From Leekyejoonella antrihumi (lineage in GTDB: Bacteria > Actinomycetota > Actinomycetes > Actinomycetales > Dermatophilaceae): DNA of 64,000 nt. The DNA is taken from assembly GCF_007845645.1 (NCBI RefSeq), contig NZ_VCQV01000017.1, positions 1 through 64,000 of the forward strand, written 5' to 3'. The notes beneath the pieces are model-generated. The model saw only the letters and a list, made by a program, of their open reading frames with translations. It had not been told where the DNA came from and made no database searches. The position numbers and the translations under genes are program-made. How positions within the stretch are numbered: position 1 is the first letter of the stretch; every line of letters begins with the position of its first letter. Below, piece by piece: positions 36,297-44,065 of this stretch.

Positions 36297-36718
36297 GGGC
36301 GTATGCGGGCGCAGCTGCCCTACAGCTACTCGGTGGACAACGCCGTAGAGCACGACACCGCCCAGCCGCCACCGTCGGCTCCCTGGCTGCGCACCAATCT
36401 CTACCCCGCCCGCAGCTCGGCCGGCATCGTTGCCGACGCGCGGCGGGCACGGGCCGCCCGCGCGGACATCGTGATCGTCTCGATGCACTGGGCCCGTCGG
36501 CGGATCTGTCGGAGTCCGCTCAGGACGGTGTCATCGCGACCCTGACGTTCCGGCGCGACGCTCACGGCCGGATCCACCGGTCGATGTCCTACCTGCCGGT
36601 CTACGTCGGCCCCGGTCATGTCGTGCACAAGGCACCTGTCGGCTCCGCGTCCTACCGGCGCACGGTGCAGTCGATGAGCTCCCTGGGTGGCGAATGTCAC
36701 GCAACCGCGACGCACTGA
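36297..36718 (+). pseudogene. Decayed CapA/PgsA family gene fragment
   Basis: Two pieces of a CapA-like (poly-gamma-glutamate synthesis accessory) phosphoesterase lie in different frames. SAGIVADARRARAARADIVIVSMHW, up to about 36490, matches the middle of the family. DGVIATLTFRRDAHGRIHRS to SYRRTVQSMSSLGG (about 36525-36700) matches the C-terminus. Roughly the metal-binding middle and the whole N-terminus are missing, so it is a remnant with deletion and frameshift. It lies between a MerR gene and the tRNA terminator. Confidence 0.75.
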
Positions 36719-36749
36719 CGCCACCAGCAGAGCTGCGCCGATGAAATAT

Positions 36750-36783
36750 GAAGGACCCCGGCTCGGATGAGCTGGGGTCCTTC
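36750..36783 (-). terminator. Terminator downstream of tRNA-Glu
   Basis: GAAGGACCCCGGCTC (36750-36764) pairs with GAGCTGGGGTCCTTC (36769-36783), a 15-base stem with one mismatched pair and a four-base loop. It lies eight bases beyond the tRNA 3' end on the minus strand. Confidence 0.85.
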
Positions 36784-36790
36784 ACGAATG

Positions 36791-36863
36791 TAGCCCCGAC
36801 CGGATTCGAACCGGCGCTACCGCCTTGAGAGGGCGGCGTGCTAGGCCGCTACACAACGGGGCC
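36791..36863 (-). tRNA. tRNA-Glu (anticodon CTC)
   Basis: A 73-base cloverleaf. The acceptor is GGCCCCG with CGGGGCT plus discriminator A. The anticodon arm is CGCCGCC-CTCTCAA-GGCGG with CTC, and the T-loop is TTCGAAT. CCA is not encoded. It is close to gltX, whose product charges it. Confidence 0.95.
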
Positions 36864-36972
36864 ATTGCGTCTTTCACACTCGGCGAGCCGAATGCGCAAG
36901 CGGACGAAATCCTACGGCATCCGTGAGATTTCTCCGAATCCACCACGATCTTGCAATCGCTGTTGATCAGCG

Positions 36973-37044
36973 CTGGGGTACCAGGACTCGAACCTAGACT
37001 AACTGAACCAGAATCAGTCGTGCTGCCAATTACACCATACCCCA
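36973..37044 (-). tRNA. tRNA-Gln (anticodon CTG)
   Basis: A 72-base cloverleaf. The acceptor is TGGGGTA/TACCCCA with discriminator G. The anticodon stem ACTGA/TCAGT encloses TTCTGGT with anticodon CTG, and the T-loop is TTCGAGT. In most actinobacteria GltX also misacylates this tRNA before transamidation, so its place near gltX is functionally coherent. Confidence 0.95.
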
Positions 37045-37149
37045 AGGGGGTATCACGCCCCACAATCCTGAAGGGGTGAACCGAGGGGAGACTCTACCTG
37101 CCTCGGGTCCTCTAGCCCAAATCGAGGCCGTGACTCGGTGCCCCGCGAG

Positions 37150-37896
37150 CTAGACCTCGGTGAGCGTCTCGACGACGCGGATGTGCGCAGGGATCTCCGC
37201 CGCGGCCGGCGCGCGGTCGAACGCCACCTTCGAGTCCACTCCCCCGCTCGTACGGTTCAACCAGATGCCGGTCATCCCCGCCGCCGCCGCACCGAGCGCG
37301 TCGGCGTGCAGGTCGTCCCCGATGTACGTCGATCGGCCGGGGTCGATGCCGATCAGCTGGCAGGTGTGGTGGAAGACCCTGGGGTCCGGTTTGCCGAAAC
37401 CCAGCGCATCGCGCGTTACGACGCAGTCGAAACGTCCCGCGAGCCCGGTCGCCTCGAGCTTGGCCTTGGTGAAGTCGTCGTTGGAGTTGGTGAGCAGACC
37501 AACCGGTGTCCCCTGCGCTCTTATCCGCTCGATGAGCGGCACGGCATCCTCGAAGAGCCGGCCCGGCTCGCCGTAGGCCGCGCGGAACGCCGGCGCGAAC
37601 GCCGTGTCGTAGCGGGGACCGGCATCCTCCACCGGATCCAGGCTGAACTTGTCGCACACCGCCGTCAGGCGGACGGCGCGCATCTGCTCGAACGTGATCT
37701 CGCCCTGCATGAAACGGCGGAAGAGCCCCGCCGGGTCGTCGCGATACAGCCGCGCGGCCGCCCGGTGCACGTCGGTCGGTGCGTCCGGCCACAAGGCCGC
37801 CATAGCCACCGCACCGGCAGCCACGAGGGCCGCTGTCGTGTCGATCAGAGTGTCGTCGAGATCGAGCAGTACGCCGGCGACGGCGCGACCACTCAC
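37150..37896 (-). CDS. HAD-superfamily hydrolase
   Basis: A 248-residue HAD phosphatase-like protein. Motif I is LLDLDDTLID at the N-terminus, motif II LLTNSNDDF, motif III K in FGKPDPRVF, and motif IV IGDDLHAD. Its substrate is unknown. The GTG 37896 overlaps the gltX stop by four bases (GTGA), so the pair is coupled. It is a conserved neighbour of gltX. Confidence 0.9.
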   Translation of the reverse strand: MSGRAVAGVLLDLDDTLIDTTAALVAAGAVAMAALWPDAPTDVHRAAARLYRDDPAGLFRRFMQGEITFEQMRAVRLTAVCDKFSLDPVEDAGPRYDTAFAPAFRAAYGEPGRLFEDAVPLIERIRAQGTPVGLLTNSNDDFTKAKLEATGLAGRFDCVVTRDALGFGKPDPRVFHHTCQLIGIDPGRSTYIGDDLHADALGAAAAGMTGIWLNRTSGGVDSKVAFDRAPAAAEIPAHIRVVETLTEV

Positions 37897-39419
37897 AGCG
37901 AGGCGCGCAGGCCGTGCAGGCGTGCGAGGGTCGATTCCTTTCCCAGGATCTCCATCGACTCGAACAGCGGGGGTGAGATCTTCTGGCCGGACACTGCGGT
38001 GCGTAGCGGCCCGAAGGCGAGCCGGGGCTTGATTCCCAGCCCCTCAACGAGTGTCTCGCGCAAGACCGCCTCGATCCGCTCGGCGGTCCACTGCGCACCA
38101 TCCGACGCACCGACGGAGTCACTGATCGGCTCAAGGACGGCAGTTGCGGCGTCGAGGACCTGTGGCGCGCCGTCCTTCAGCTGCTTGCGGGCATCGTCGG
38201 CAACCTCCAGGGCGGCGTCGTCGAGATAGAACGGCGCCACGAGCGCGGTCGCGTCGGTCAGCAACGTGATCCGAGTCTGGATCAGCTCACCAATCCGCTT
38301 GAGACGCGCCAGGTCGTCGGCGGATGGCTGCTCCGACAGCACACCGTCATGCTGGAGGTGGGGCAGTAGACGCGCGCACAGGTCATCCAACTCGAGCTCG
38401 CGGATGTAGTGTCCGTTCAGCCAGGTGAGCTTCTCCAGGTTGAAGATCGGGCCGACCGCGTTGACCTTGGACCAGTCGAAGCGCTCGGTGAACTCGGCGA
38501 AGGTGAAGATCTCCCGCTCACTCCCGTCCGACTCGATGATCGGCGGATAGCCGAGCAGCGCCAGGAAGTTGATCAGGGCCTCGGGAAGGTAGCCCCGCTC
38601 CTTGAACCAGGTGAGGCGCGCCCACGGGCTCTTGCGCTTGGAGATCTTCGCCTTCTTCTCATCACGCAGCAGAGGCATGTGCGCGAAGTGCGGCATCGGC
38701 AGGCCGAGCCACTGGTAGAGCAGGATGTGCTTGGGCGTGCTGGAGATCCACTCCTCGCCGCGCACCACGTGGGTGATGCCCATCTCGTGGTCGTCGACGA
38801 CAACGGCGAGGTGGTAGGTCGGGAACCCGTCGGCCTTGACGATCACCTGGTCGTCGGGTCGCGGTGCGCTGACCTGGCCGCGGATCAGGTCGGTGAACGT
38901 CAGCTGGACGTCGTCCGGGACCAGCATGCGCACGACCGGCTTGTCGCTGAAACCGGGCAGCTCGGCGCGCTCCTCGCGCGTCTTGCCGTAACACATCCGG
39001 TCATAGCCGGTCGGCTGCTTGGTCTTCTGCTGCATGTCACGCATCTCGGCGAGCCGCTCACTGGAGCACCAGCAGTTGTACGCATGGCCCTCGGCAACCA
39101 GTTTGTCGGCATACGGCTTGTACGTGCCGAGTCGCTCGGACTGCCGGTAGGGCTCGAACGGCCCACCGAGGTCCGGGCCCTCGTCCCAGTTCAGTCCGAG
39201 CCAGTGCAGCGTGTCGAAGATCTGCTGCTCGCTGTCCTCCTGGAACCTGACGCGGTCGGTGTCCTCGATGCGCAGGATGAACTTGCCACCCTGCTGGCGA
39301 GCGAAGGCCAGGTCAAACATCGACATGTAGGCCGTGCCGACGTGCGGGTCGCCGGTCGGGGACGGTGCCACGCGAAGTCGGACGGGACGGCCATCGCTGG
39401 GTGCAGAAGAGGTGCTCAT
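37893..39419 (-). CDS. gltX: Glutamyl-tRNA synthetase
   Basis: A 508-residue class I synthetase. The HIGH-type motif is PTGDPHVG near 21-28 and the KMSKS-type motif is KISKRKSP. FILRIEDTDR is conserved. It charges tRNA-Glu and, in genomes without GlnRS, tRNA-Gln; both tRNA genes lie just downstream on the same strand. The start is ATG 39419. Confidence 0.97.
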   Translation of the reverse strand: MSTSSAPSDGRPVRLRVAPSPTGDPHVGTAYMSMFDLAFARQQGGKFILRIEDTDRVRFQEDSEQQIFDTLHWLGLNWDEGPDLGGPFEPYRQSERLGTYKPYADKLVAEGHAYNCWCSSERLAEMRDMQQKTKQPTGYDRMCYGKTREERAELPGFSDKPVVRMLVPDDVQLTFTDLIRGQVSAPRPDDQVIVKADGFPTYHLAVVVDDHEMGITHVVRGEEWISSTPKHILLYQWLGLPMPHFAHMPLLRDEKKAKISKRKSPWARLTWFKERGYLPEALINFLALLGYPPIIESDGSEREIFTFAEFTERFDWSKVNAVGPIFNLEKLTWLNGHYIRELELDDLCARLLPHLQHDGVLSEQPSADDLARLKRIGELIQTRITLLTDATALVAPFYLDDAALEVADDARKQLKDGAPQVLDAATAVLEPISDSVGASDGAQWTAERIEAVLRETLVEGLGIKPRLAFGPLRTAVSGQKISPPLFESMEILGKESTLARLHGLRASL

Positions 39420-39469
39420 GATGGGCCGATCCTAGTCAACCCCTGCGACAGCACCGTCAGTCCGTCGGC

Positions 39470-40057
39470 TCAGCCCATCAGCGCCTGGGCGAGCGACTCC
39501 TGCAGCCAGGTGAGAAAGTCGTAGTAGGCATAGAGCACGACGACGGGGTCGTCCAGGCCCTCGGACGCCTCCAGTCGGGCCTGCAGCCGCTCACCGTCCT
39601 CCTCGGTCTGCAGGCCCACCCGATCGCCGAGGACCAGCCGCACGTCGGTGAGCGCAACCATCAGGTCCTGCGCCTGCGCAACGTCGAGCACCACCTTGGT
39701 GCCCCGGCCGCCGGACTCGCCGCGCAGCGCATCGGCAGCAGCCTTCAGACGCGTCGCCTTGGTCCGGCGCAGGCCGTGCTCCGTGAGCCGGCGAAACTCC
39801 GCCGAGATCTCCGGATCGTCCCGACTGGCATCCGGCAGCAGGCGCCGCAGCGCCGAGTCACGATCGGCGAGCTCCTCTTGGCCCGGGCCCTCCCCCATAC
39901 TCGACATCAGGTCGGTAAAGACATCACCGGTCACCTCGTCGTAAGCCGGCGCAACCAGTTCATGGGTCTGCGTCAAGAGCTCGACGACCAGCCCACGCTC
40001 CTGCTCACCGAGCCGGCCAACGATCTGGGGTCCCTTACGTTTGAATGCGGTTGCCAC
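39470..40057 (-). CDS. DUF2017 family protein
   Basis: A 195-residue actinobacterial DUF2017 protein of unknown function. It is mostly helical, with LKAAADALRGESGG and the C-terminal YAYYDFLTWLQESLAQALMG. GTG 40057 abuts the clpS stop (TGA then GTG). The clpS-DUF2017 pair is conserved, which suggests a link to Clp substrate handling, but no activity is known to me. Confidence 0.9.
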   Translation of the reverse strand: MATAFKRKGPQIVGRLGEQERGLVVELLTQTHELVAPAYDEVTGDVFTDLMSSMGEGPGQEELADRDSALRRLLPDASRDDPEISAEFRRLTEHGLRRTKATRLKAAADALRGESGGRGTKVVLDVAQAQDLMVALTDVRLVLGDRVGLQTEEDGERLQARLEASEGLDDPVVVLYAYYDFLTWLQESLAQALMG

Positions 40058-40372
40058 TCACTCGTCCTTCTGAAGGGTCGCCCACAGGCTGTAGCCGTGC
40101 ATGGCCTCGGTGTCGGCCTCCATCTTCTCGCGCGACCCCGACGACACGACGGCGCGGCCCTGGGTGTGCACCTCCATCATCAGCCGCTCCGCCTTCTTCC
40201 TGGAGTAGCCGAAATAGCTCTGGAAGACCCAGGAGACGTAGGACATCAGGTTGACCGGGTCGTTCCAGACAATCGTCACCCAGGGCCGATCGAGACCCTC
40301 CTGGACGTCGGTATTCCGCTCGACGTCGCGATCGACGTCGGGCGTTGCATGCTCAGGGGGCGCCACGGACAC
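40058..40372 (-). CDS. clpS: ATP-dependent Clp protease adaptor ClpS
   Basis: A 104-residue ClpS, which delivers N-degron substrates to the ClpAP/ClpCP protease. The family signature [20 protein letters not shown] and [12 protein letters not shown] with [12 protein letters not shown] are intact. GTG 40372 is chosen; an upstream reading has no family sequence. It is divergent from pncB. Confidence 0.95.
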   Translation of the reverse strand: MSVAPPEHATPDVDRDVERNTDVQEGLDRPWVTIVWNDPVNLMSYVSWVFQSYFGYSRKKAERLMMEVHTQGRAVVSSGSREKMEADTEAMHGYSLWATLQKDE

Positions 40373-40395
40373 GCCTTCCACCCTAAGGTGGCCGG

Positions 40396-41754
40396 GTGAG
40401 CATCGACACCACCCCCGCGGCCGACGCCGCTCGTGCCGGGTCCACGGCACTGCTGACCGACCACTACGAGCTGACCATGCTGGAGGCCGCGCTGCGCAGT
40501 GGCGCTGCCCACCGGCGCAGCGTCTTCGAGGTCTTCGCTCGGCGGCTTCCGAACGGCCGGCGCTACGGGGTCGTGGCCGGGACCGGGCGTTTCCTGGACG
40601 CCCTCGAATGCTTCCGGTTCACGCCGGCTGACCTGGACCGGCTGCGCAGCCGGGGCATTTTCGATGCGGACACGCTGGAGTGGCTCGCAGCCTACCGGTT
40701 CTCCGGCGACATCTGGGGGTATGCCGAGGGCGACGCCTACTTCCCTGGGTCCCCTCTCCTGGTGGTCGAGTCGACCTTCGCAGAAGGCGTGATCCTTGAG
40801 ACCCTCGCCCTGTCGATCCTCAACCATGACAGTGCGATCGCGGCGGCAGCGTCGCGGATGACGGCGGCCGCCGACGGGCGGCCGTGCATCGAGATGGGCT
40901 CGCGACGCACCCACGAGCAGGCAGCCGTCGCCGCCGCACGAGCGGCATACCTCGCGGGGTTCGATGCCACCTCCAACCTCGAGGCCGGTCGCTCCTTCGG
41001 CGTGCCGACCGCCGGCACCGCCGCGCACGCGTTCACCCTCCTGCACGACACCGAGCGGGAGGCGTTCCAGGCGCAGGTGGACTGCCTCGGCTCCGGCACG
41101 ACGCTGCTCGTCGACACCTACGACGTGCCACAGGCAGTCGAGCTCGCGGTGGACGTCGCCGGCACCGAGCTCGGCGCGGTGCGCCTCGACTCCGGCGACC
41201 TGCTGCAGCAGGCGCGCGAGGTGCGCGACCAGCTGGATGCGCTCGGGGCCACCCAGACCCGCATCGTGGTGACCTCCGACCTCGACGAATACGCCATCGC
41301 GGCCCTGCAGGCCGGCCCGGTCGACTCGTATGGTGTCGGCACCAGCCTGGTGACCGGATCCGGGGCGCCGACGGCCGGCCTGGTCTACAAGCTCGTGGCC
41401 CGCGAGAACGGGTCCGGTGAGCTGATCGGGGTGGCCAAGAAGAGCCAGGACAAGCTGTCGGTCGGGGGTCGCAAGTATGCGTTGCGCCGACTCGGCGCAG
41501 ACGACGTCGCCGACGCAGAGCTCATCGGCATCGGCGAGCCCCCCGAGGTGGGCCGGGTTTCGGCGGGAGTCAGGACATCGGCCAGGGACCTTCTGGTCCC
41601 GCTGGTCCGGCGGGGCGAGGTGGTGTGGACGGGCACGCTGGGTGACGCCAGGGCGCGACATGCCGCGTCGATGGCCGAGCTGCCGGTCCAGGCGGCGCAG
41701 CTGTCACGTGGCGAGCCCGTCATCTCGACGATCTACCAGGGCCGGCAGGACTGA
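40396..41754 (+). CDS. pncB: Nicotinate phosphoribosyltransferase
   Basis: A 452-residue PncB, which makes nicotinate mononucleotide for NAD salvage. [14 protein letters not shown] is the N-terminal signature. [35 protein letters not shown] and VRLDSGDL form the active site, and [10 protein letters not shown] is the phosphate site. The start is GTG 40396. It lies with pncA in a two-gene NAD-salvage unit. Confidence 0.97.
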   Translation: MSIDTTPAADAARAGSTALLTDHYELTMLEAALRSGAAHRRSVFEVFARRLPNGRRYGVVAGTGRFLDALECFRFTPADLDRLRSRGIFDADTLEWLAAYRFSGDIWGYAEGDAYFPGSPLLVVESTFAEGVILETLALSILNHDSAIAAAASRMTAAADGRPCIEMGSRRTHEQAAVAAARAAYLAGFDATSNLEAGRSFGVPTAGTAAHAFTLLHDTEREAFQAQVDCLGSGTTLLVDTYDVPQAVELAVDVAGTELGAVRLDSGDLLQQAREVRDQLDALGATQTRIVVTSDLDEYAIAALQAGPVDSYGVGTSLVTGSGAPTAGLVYKLVARENGSGELIGVAKKSQDKLSVGGRKYALRRLGADDVADAELIGIGEPPEVGRVSAGVRTSARDLLVPLVRRGEVVWTGTLGDARARHAASMAELPVQAAQLSRGEPVISTIYQGRQD

Positions 41755-41794
41755 CCGCAGGCGCATCCCGTGCGCCCGGCCGTAGAGTCGGAGC

Positions 41795-42400
41795 ATGAGT
41801 GAGACGCGCCGTGGGCTGATCATCGTCGATGTGCAGAACGACTTCTGCGAGGGCGGCTCGATGGGCGTGACCGGCGGTCGCGACGTCGCCGCGGCCATCT
41901 CCCGCTACGTGACGCAGCAGGGCGAGTGGTATTCCGCGCTCGTCGCCACCGCCGACTGGCACCGCGATCCTGGATCGCACTGGTCCGATGCACCGGACTT
42001 CGTGAACAGCTGGCCAGTCCACTGCGAGATCGGCACCCACGGAGCTGAGTTCCACCCGGCGGTCCAGCCTGCCGTCGACCGGGTAGAGGCCATCTTCCGC
42101 AAGGGCGAGTTCAGCGCTGCCTACAGTGGTTTCGAGGGCTCGGCAACAGTCGAGGGCGGCACCGAGAGTCTGGCCGACTGGTTGTCCGGACACGCCATCG
42201 ACGCGGTCGACGTCGTCGGCATCGCCACCGACTACTGCGTGCGGGCGACCGCGCTCGATGCCGCCGCCGCGAACCTCTCCACCCGCGTGCTCCTAGGCCT
42301 CACGGCCGGCGTCGCCGCGAGCAGCACTGCGAAAACGCTGACCGAACTGGCAGGCGCCGGGGTCATACTCAGCGGCGAACCGGTCGTCCGCACCGCGTAG
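41795..42400 (+). CDS. pncA: Nicotinamidase
   Basis: A 201-residue isochorismatase-fold nicotinamidase that supplies nicotinate to PncB. The catalytic triad is Asp12 (VDVQNDF), Lys103 (FRKGEF) and Cys148 (ATDYCVRAT). Metal ligands are Asp54 and His56 (TADWH). It starts at ATG 41795, 40 bases after pncB. Confidence 0.96.
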   Translation: MSETRRGLIIVDVQNDFCEGGSMGVTGGRDVAAAISRYVTQQGEWYSALVATADWHRDPGSHWSDAPDFVNSWPVHCEIGTHGAEFHPAVQPAVDRVEAIFRKGEFSAAYSGFEGSATVEGGTESLADWLSGHAIDAVDVVGIATDYCVRATALDAAAANLSTRVLLGLTAGVAASSTAKTLTELAGAGVILSGEPVVRTA

Positions 42401-42493
42401 CTCACCGGCCCCTCGGCCCGCATCAGCAACGAGACAGCATCAGACGACTCCCGAGACCGTGACGGGTGGTGTTGATCGTGGCCGGCGCCCAAC

Positions 42494-42524
42494 CACCATA
42501 GGTTGACTCGGTGGACGTATGGTG
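42494..42524. repeat. REP-like hairpin, locus 3 (single, inverted)
   Basis: A 31-base copy of the element at 3621 and 23758 in the opposite orientation, with a CACCAT/ATGGTG stem. It lacks two loop bases compared with the others. The flank CAGGCCGACAGGCG also resembles the flank of locus 1 (CTGTCGGCCGG) in reverse. Confidence 0.85.
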
Positions 42525-42634
42525 CGCAGGCCGACAGGCGTTCGGCCCACGGTGAGGACTCCCGGGCCGCAGCTCGTGGACCGCCACCTCCTTCCCCGGC
42601 CGGGGTTGCACGCCTCTCAGCGTCACGCCGCTGA

Positions 42635-42716
42635 GGTCGCAGTTTTCGACGCTGCCCGTCAACCAGATCGCAATTCTCTGCCCTTCCACCCAGTTTTGAG
42701 GCGAAGAACTGCGATC
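42635..42716. repeat. GATCGCAGTT-type intergenic repeat cluster
   Basis: GGTCGCAGTTTTCG (42635-42648) and CGAAGAACTGCGATC (42702-42716) form an imperfect inverted repeat. A third related motif, GATCGCAATTCTCTGCCC, lies between them at about 42666. It does not code for anything recognisable and may be an intergenic repeat family or a mobile-element end. Confidence 0.65.
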
Positions 42717-42729
42717 TCGACGACGTGCA

Positions 42730-42935
42730 GGCCGAGGAACAACAAGTCGTCACGGGCCTCCTGCCAGCCCTGTCGCCACACCCGTACCGTCGTGTGGCAC
42801 GTCGCCGGCAAGAACCCGCTGGCCGGGGACTACGTCAGCCCGTACGCGGTACGGCTCGACGCCGTGCTGGTTACTTGCGACGCCAGGCTGGCTAACACGA
42901 GAGGACCATGCTGCGCCTTCGAGCAGATCCCCTGA
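42730..42935 (+). pseudogene. Decayed PIN-domain (VapC-type) toxin fragment
   Basis: VVTGLLPALSPHPYRRV in one frame and, after a frame change near 42790-42820, DYVSPYAVRLDAVLVTCDAR then LANTRGPCCAFEQI match the C-terminal third of VapC RNases (YVALAEALDA..LLT.DARLA). The last conserved acidic residues survive, but the N-terminal catalytic part and any vapB are absent. It is a remnant of a lost toxin-antitoxin pair. Confidence 0.7.
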
Positions 42936-42943
42936 CCGGTCCG

Positions 42944-44032
42944 CTAGCCCTGTGGCGCCCGCGACCTTGACCGGCGGCCGGGGAAGTAGTCGGGCACCAG
43001 CAGCGCGACCACGCCCACGGTTGCACCCAGCAACGTCTCCAGGAAGCGATCGGCCAGCATCGGACCAACCGCCACCGGGTGCGCGAGCTGACCCATCATG
43101 AGGGCCAACGGCGTGATCGCCAGCAGTGCCAGCGAGTAGTTGCGTCCGATCAGCATCTCCGCGGCGACCTGCAGCACGGCGATGACGCCCACGGCGGCCA
43201 ACCCCGTCGGATGCGGGCTGAGGATGGCGGCGGCCACCAGCAGTCCCACGAGGGTGCCTACGACCCGATGCGATGCTCGCGTCAGACGCGATCGCAGGTC
43301 GGGGCCGGACATCGCCACGACGACCGCGACCATTGCCCAGTATGGGTGGGTGCCACCCATGGCCATGCCGATGCCGCCGGCAATCGGCGTTGCGATGAGG
43401 TAGCGCACGACATCGCTGCGCACTCCTGGCATCCCCAACACTGACCGTAGGCTGCGCATCCGCAGCTGCGGGCGGCGCCATGACTTCGGCTCGCGCAGCG
43501 ACCCCGCATGGCCGATCAGCATGGCCAGCAGCGCACTTCCGCCGGCCACGCCTGCCGCGATCAACAGCCCGAACCCGGTGGCGGGCATGATCGCGCACAC
43601 GGCAAAGCCGAACACCATGAACAGCGGTCCCGGCGGATGCCAGTCGAATGCGCCGGACAAGAGGTATCCGCCGGCGGCAACCACAGATCCGAGAATCACA
43701 CTCAGCACGCGACCGTCGTGGGTGAGTGAGACGGCCACGCCGAGCAACACGGAGAGGGTGAGGCACAGGCCGGCCGCGGCCTGCATACCCATGCGGCTGG
43801 CGTGGTTCTCACGCCGTCCGTAGAGCGACGTGAACGCGCCGAACGCGGCATACGGGGTCCAGGGCACGTGACCGGACAGCACGAGCACCGCGAGCGGCAC
43901 CAGCATCGAAAGGCCGGCGCGCACCGCGACGCGATGAGCACCGGCGTGCGGGCCGATGGCGAATACGCCCGAAAAGAGCTGACCGACAACACTTGTCGGC
44001 CCAGTCGACGGTTCCACGGGACGCGTACTCAC
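42944..44032 (-). CDS. FUSC family membrane protein
   Basis: A 362-residue protein with two sets of about five to six transmembrane helices separated by a basic hydrophilic segment (REPKSWRRPQLRMRSLRS). The second set contains YWAMVAVVVAMSGPDLRSRLTRASHRVVGTLVG, the FUSC/aromatic-acid-exporter signature. Such proteins are linked to efflux of aromatic acids or fusaric acid. The GTG 44032 start is inferred. It precedes the nucleotidase and homogentisate genes, but not clearly in one operon. Confidence 0.85.
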   Translation of the reverse strand: MSTRPVEPSTGPTSVVGQLFSGVFAIGPHAGAHRVAVRAGLSMLVPLAVLVLSGHVPWTPYAAFGAFTSLYGRRENHASRMGMQAAAGLCLTLSVLLGVAVSLTHDGRVLSVILGSVVAAGGYLLSGAFDWHPPGPLFMVFGFAVCAIMPATGFGLLIAAGVAGGSALLAMLIGHAGSLREPKSWRRPQLRMRSLRSVLGMPGVRSDVVRYLIATPIAGGIGMAMGGTHPYWAMVAVVVAMSGPDLRSRLTRASHRVVGTLVGLLVAAAILSPHPTGLAAVGVIAVLQVAAEMLIGRNYSLALLAITPLALMMGQLAHPVAVGPMLADRFLETLLGATVGVVALLVPDYFPGRRSRSRAPQG

Positions 44033-44065
44033 CGGCCTCAGTCTATCCGAAACTACATAGATAAT

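Noticed and set aside
36791-37044. tRNA-associated integration site
   Set aside because: I found no second copy of either tRNA 3' end in the window and no integrase gene.
42519-42935. Intact 138-residue gene
   Set aside because: Only the last part resembles a protein family (PIN), and the matching upstream part is in another frame, so it is a remnant.
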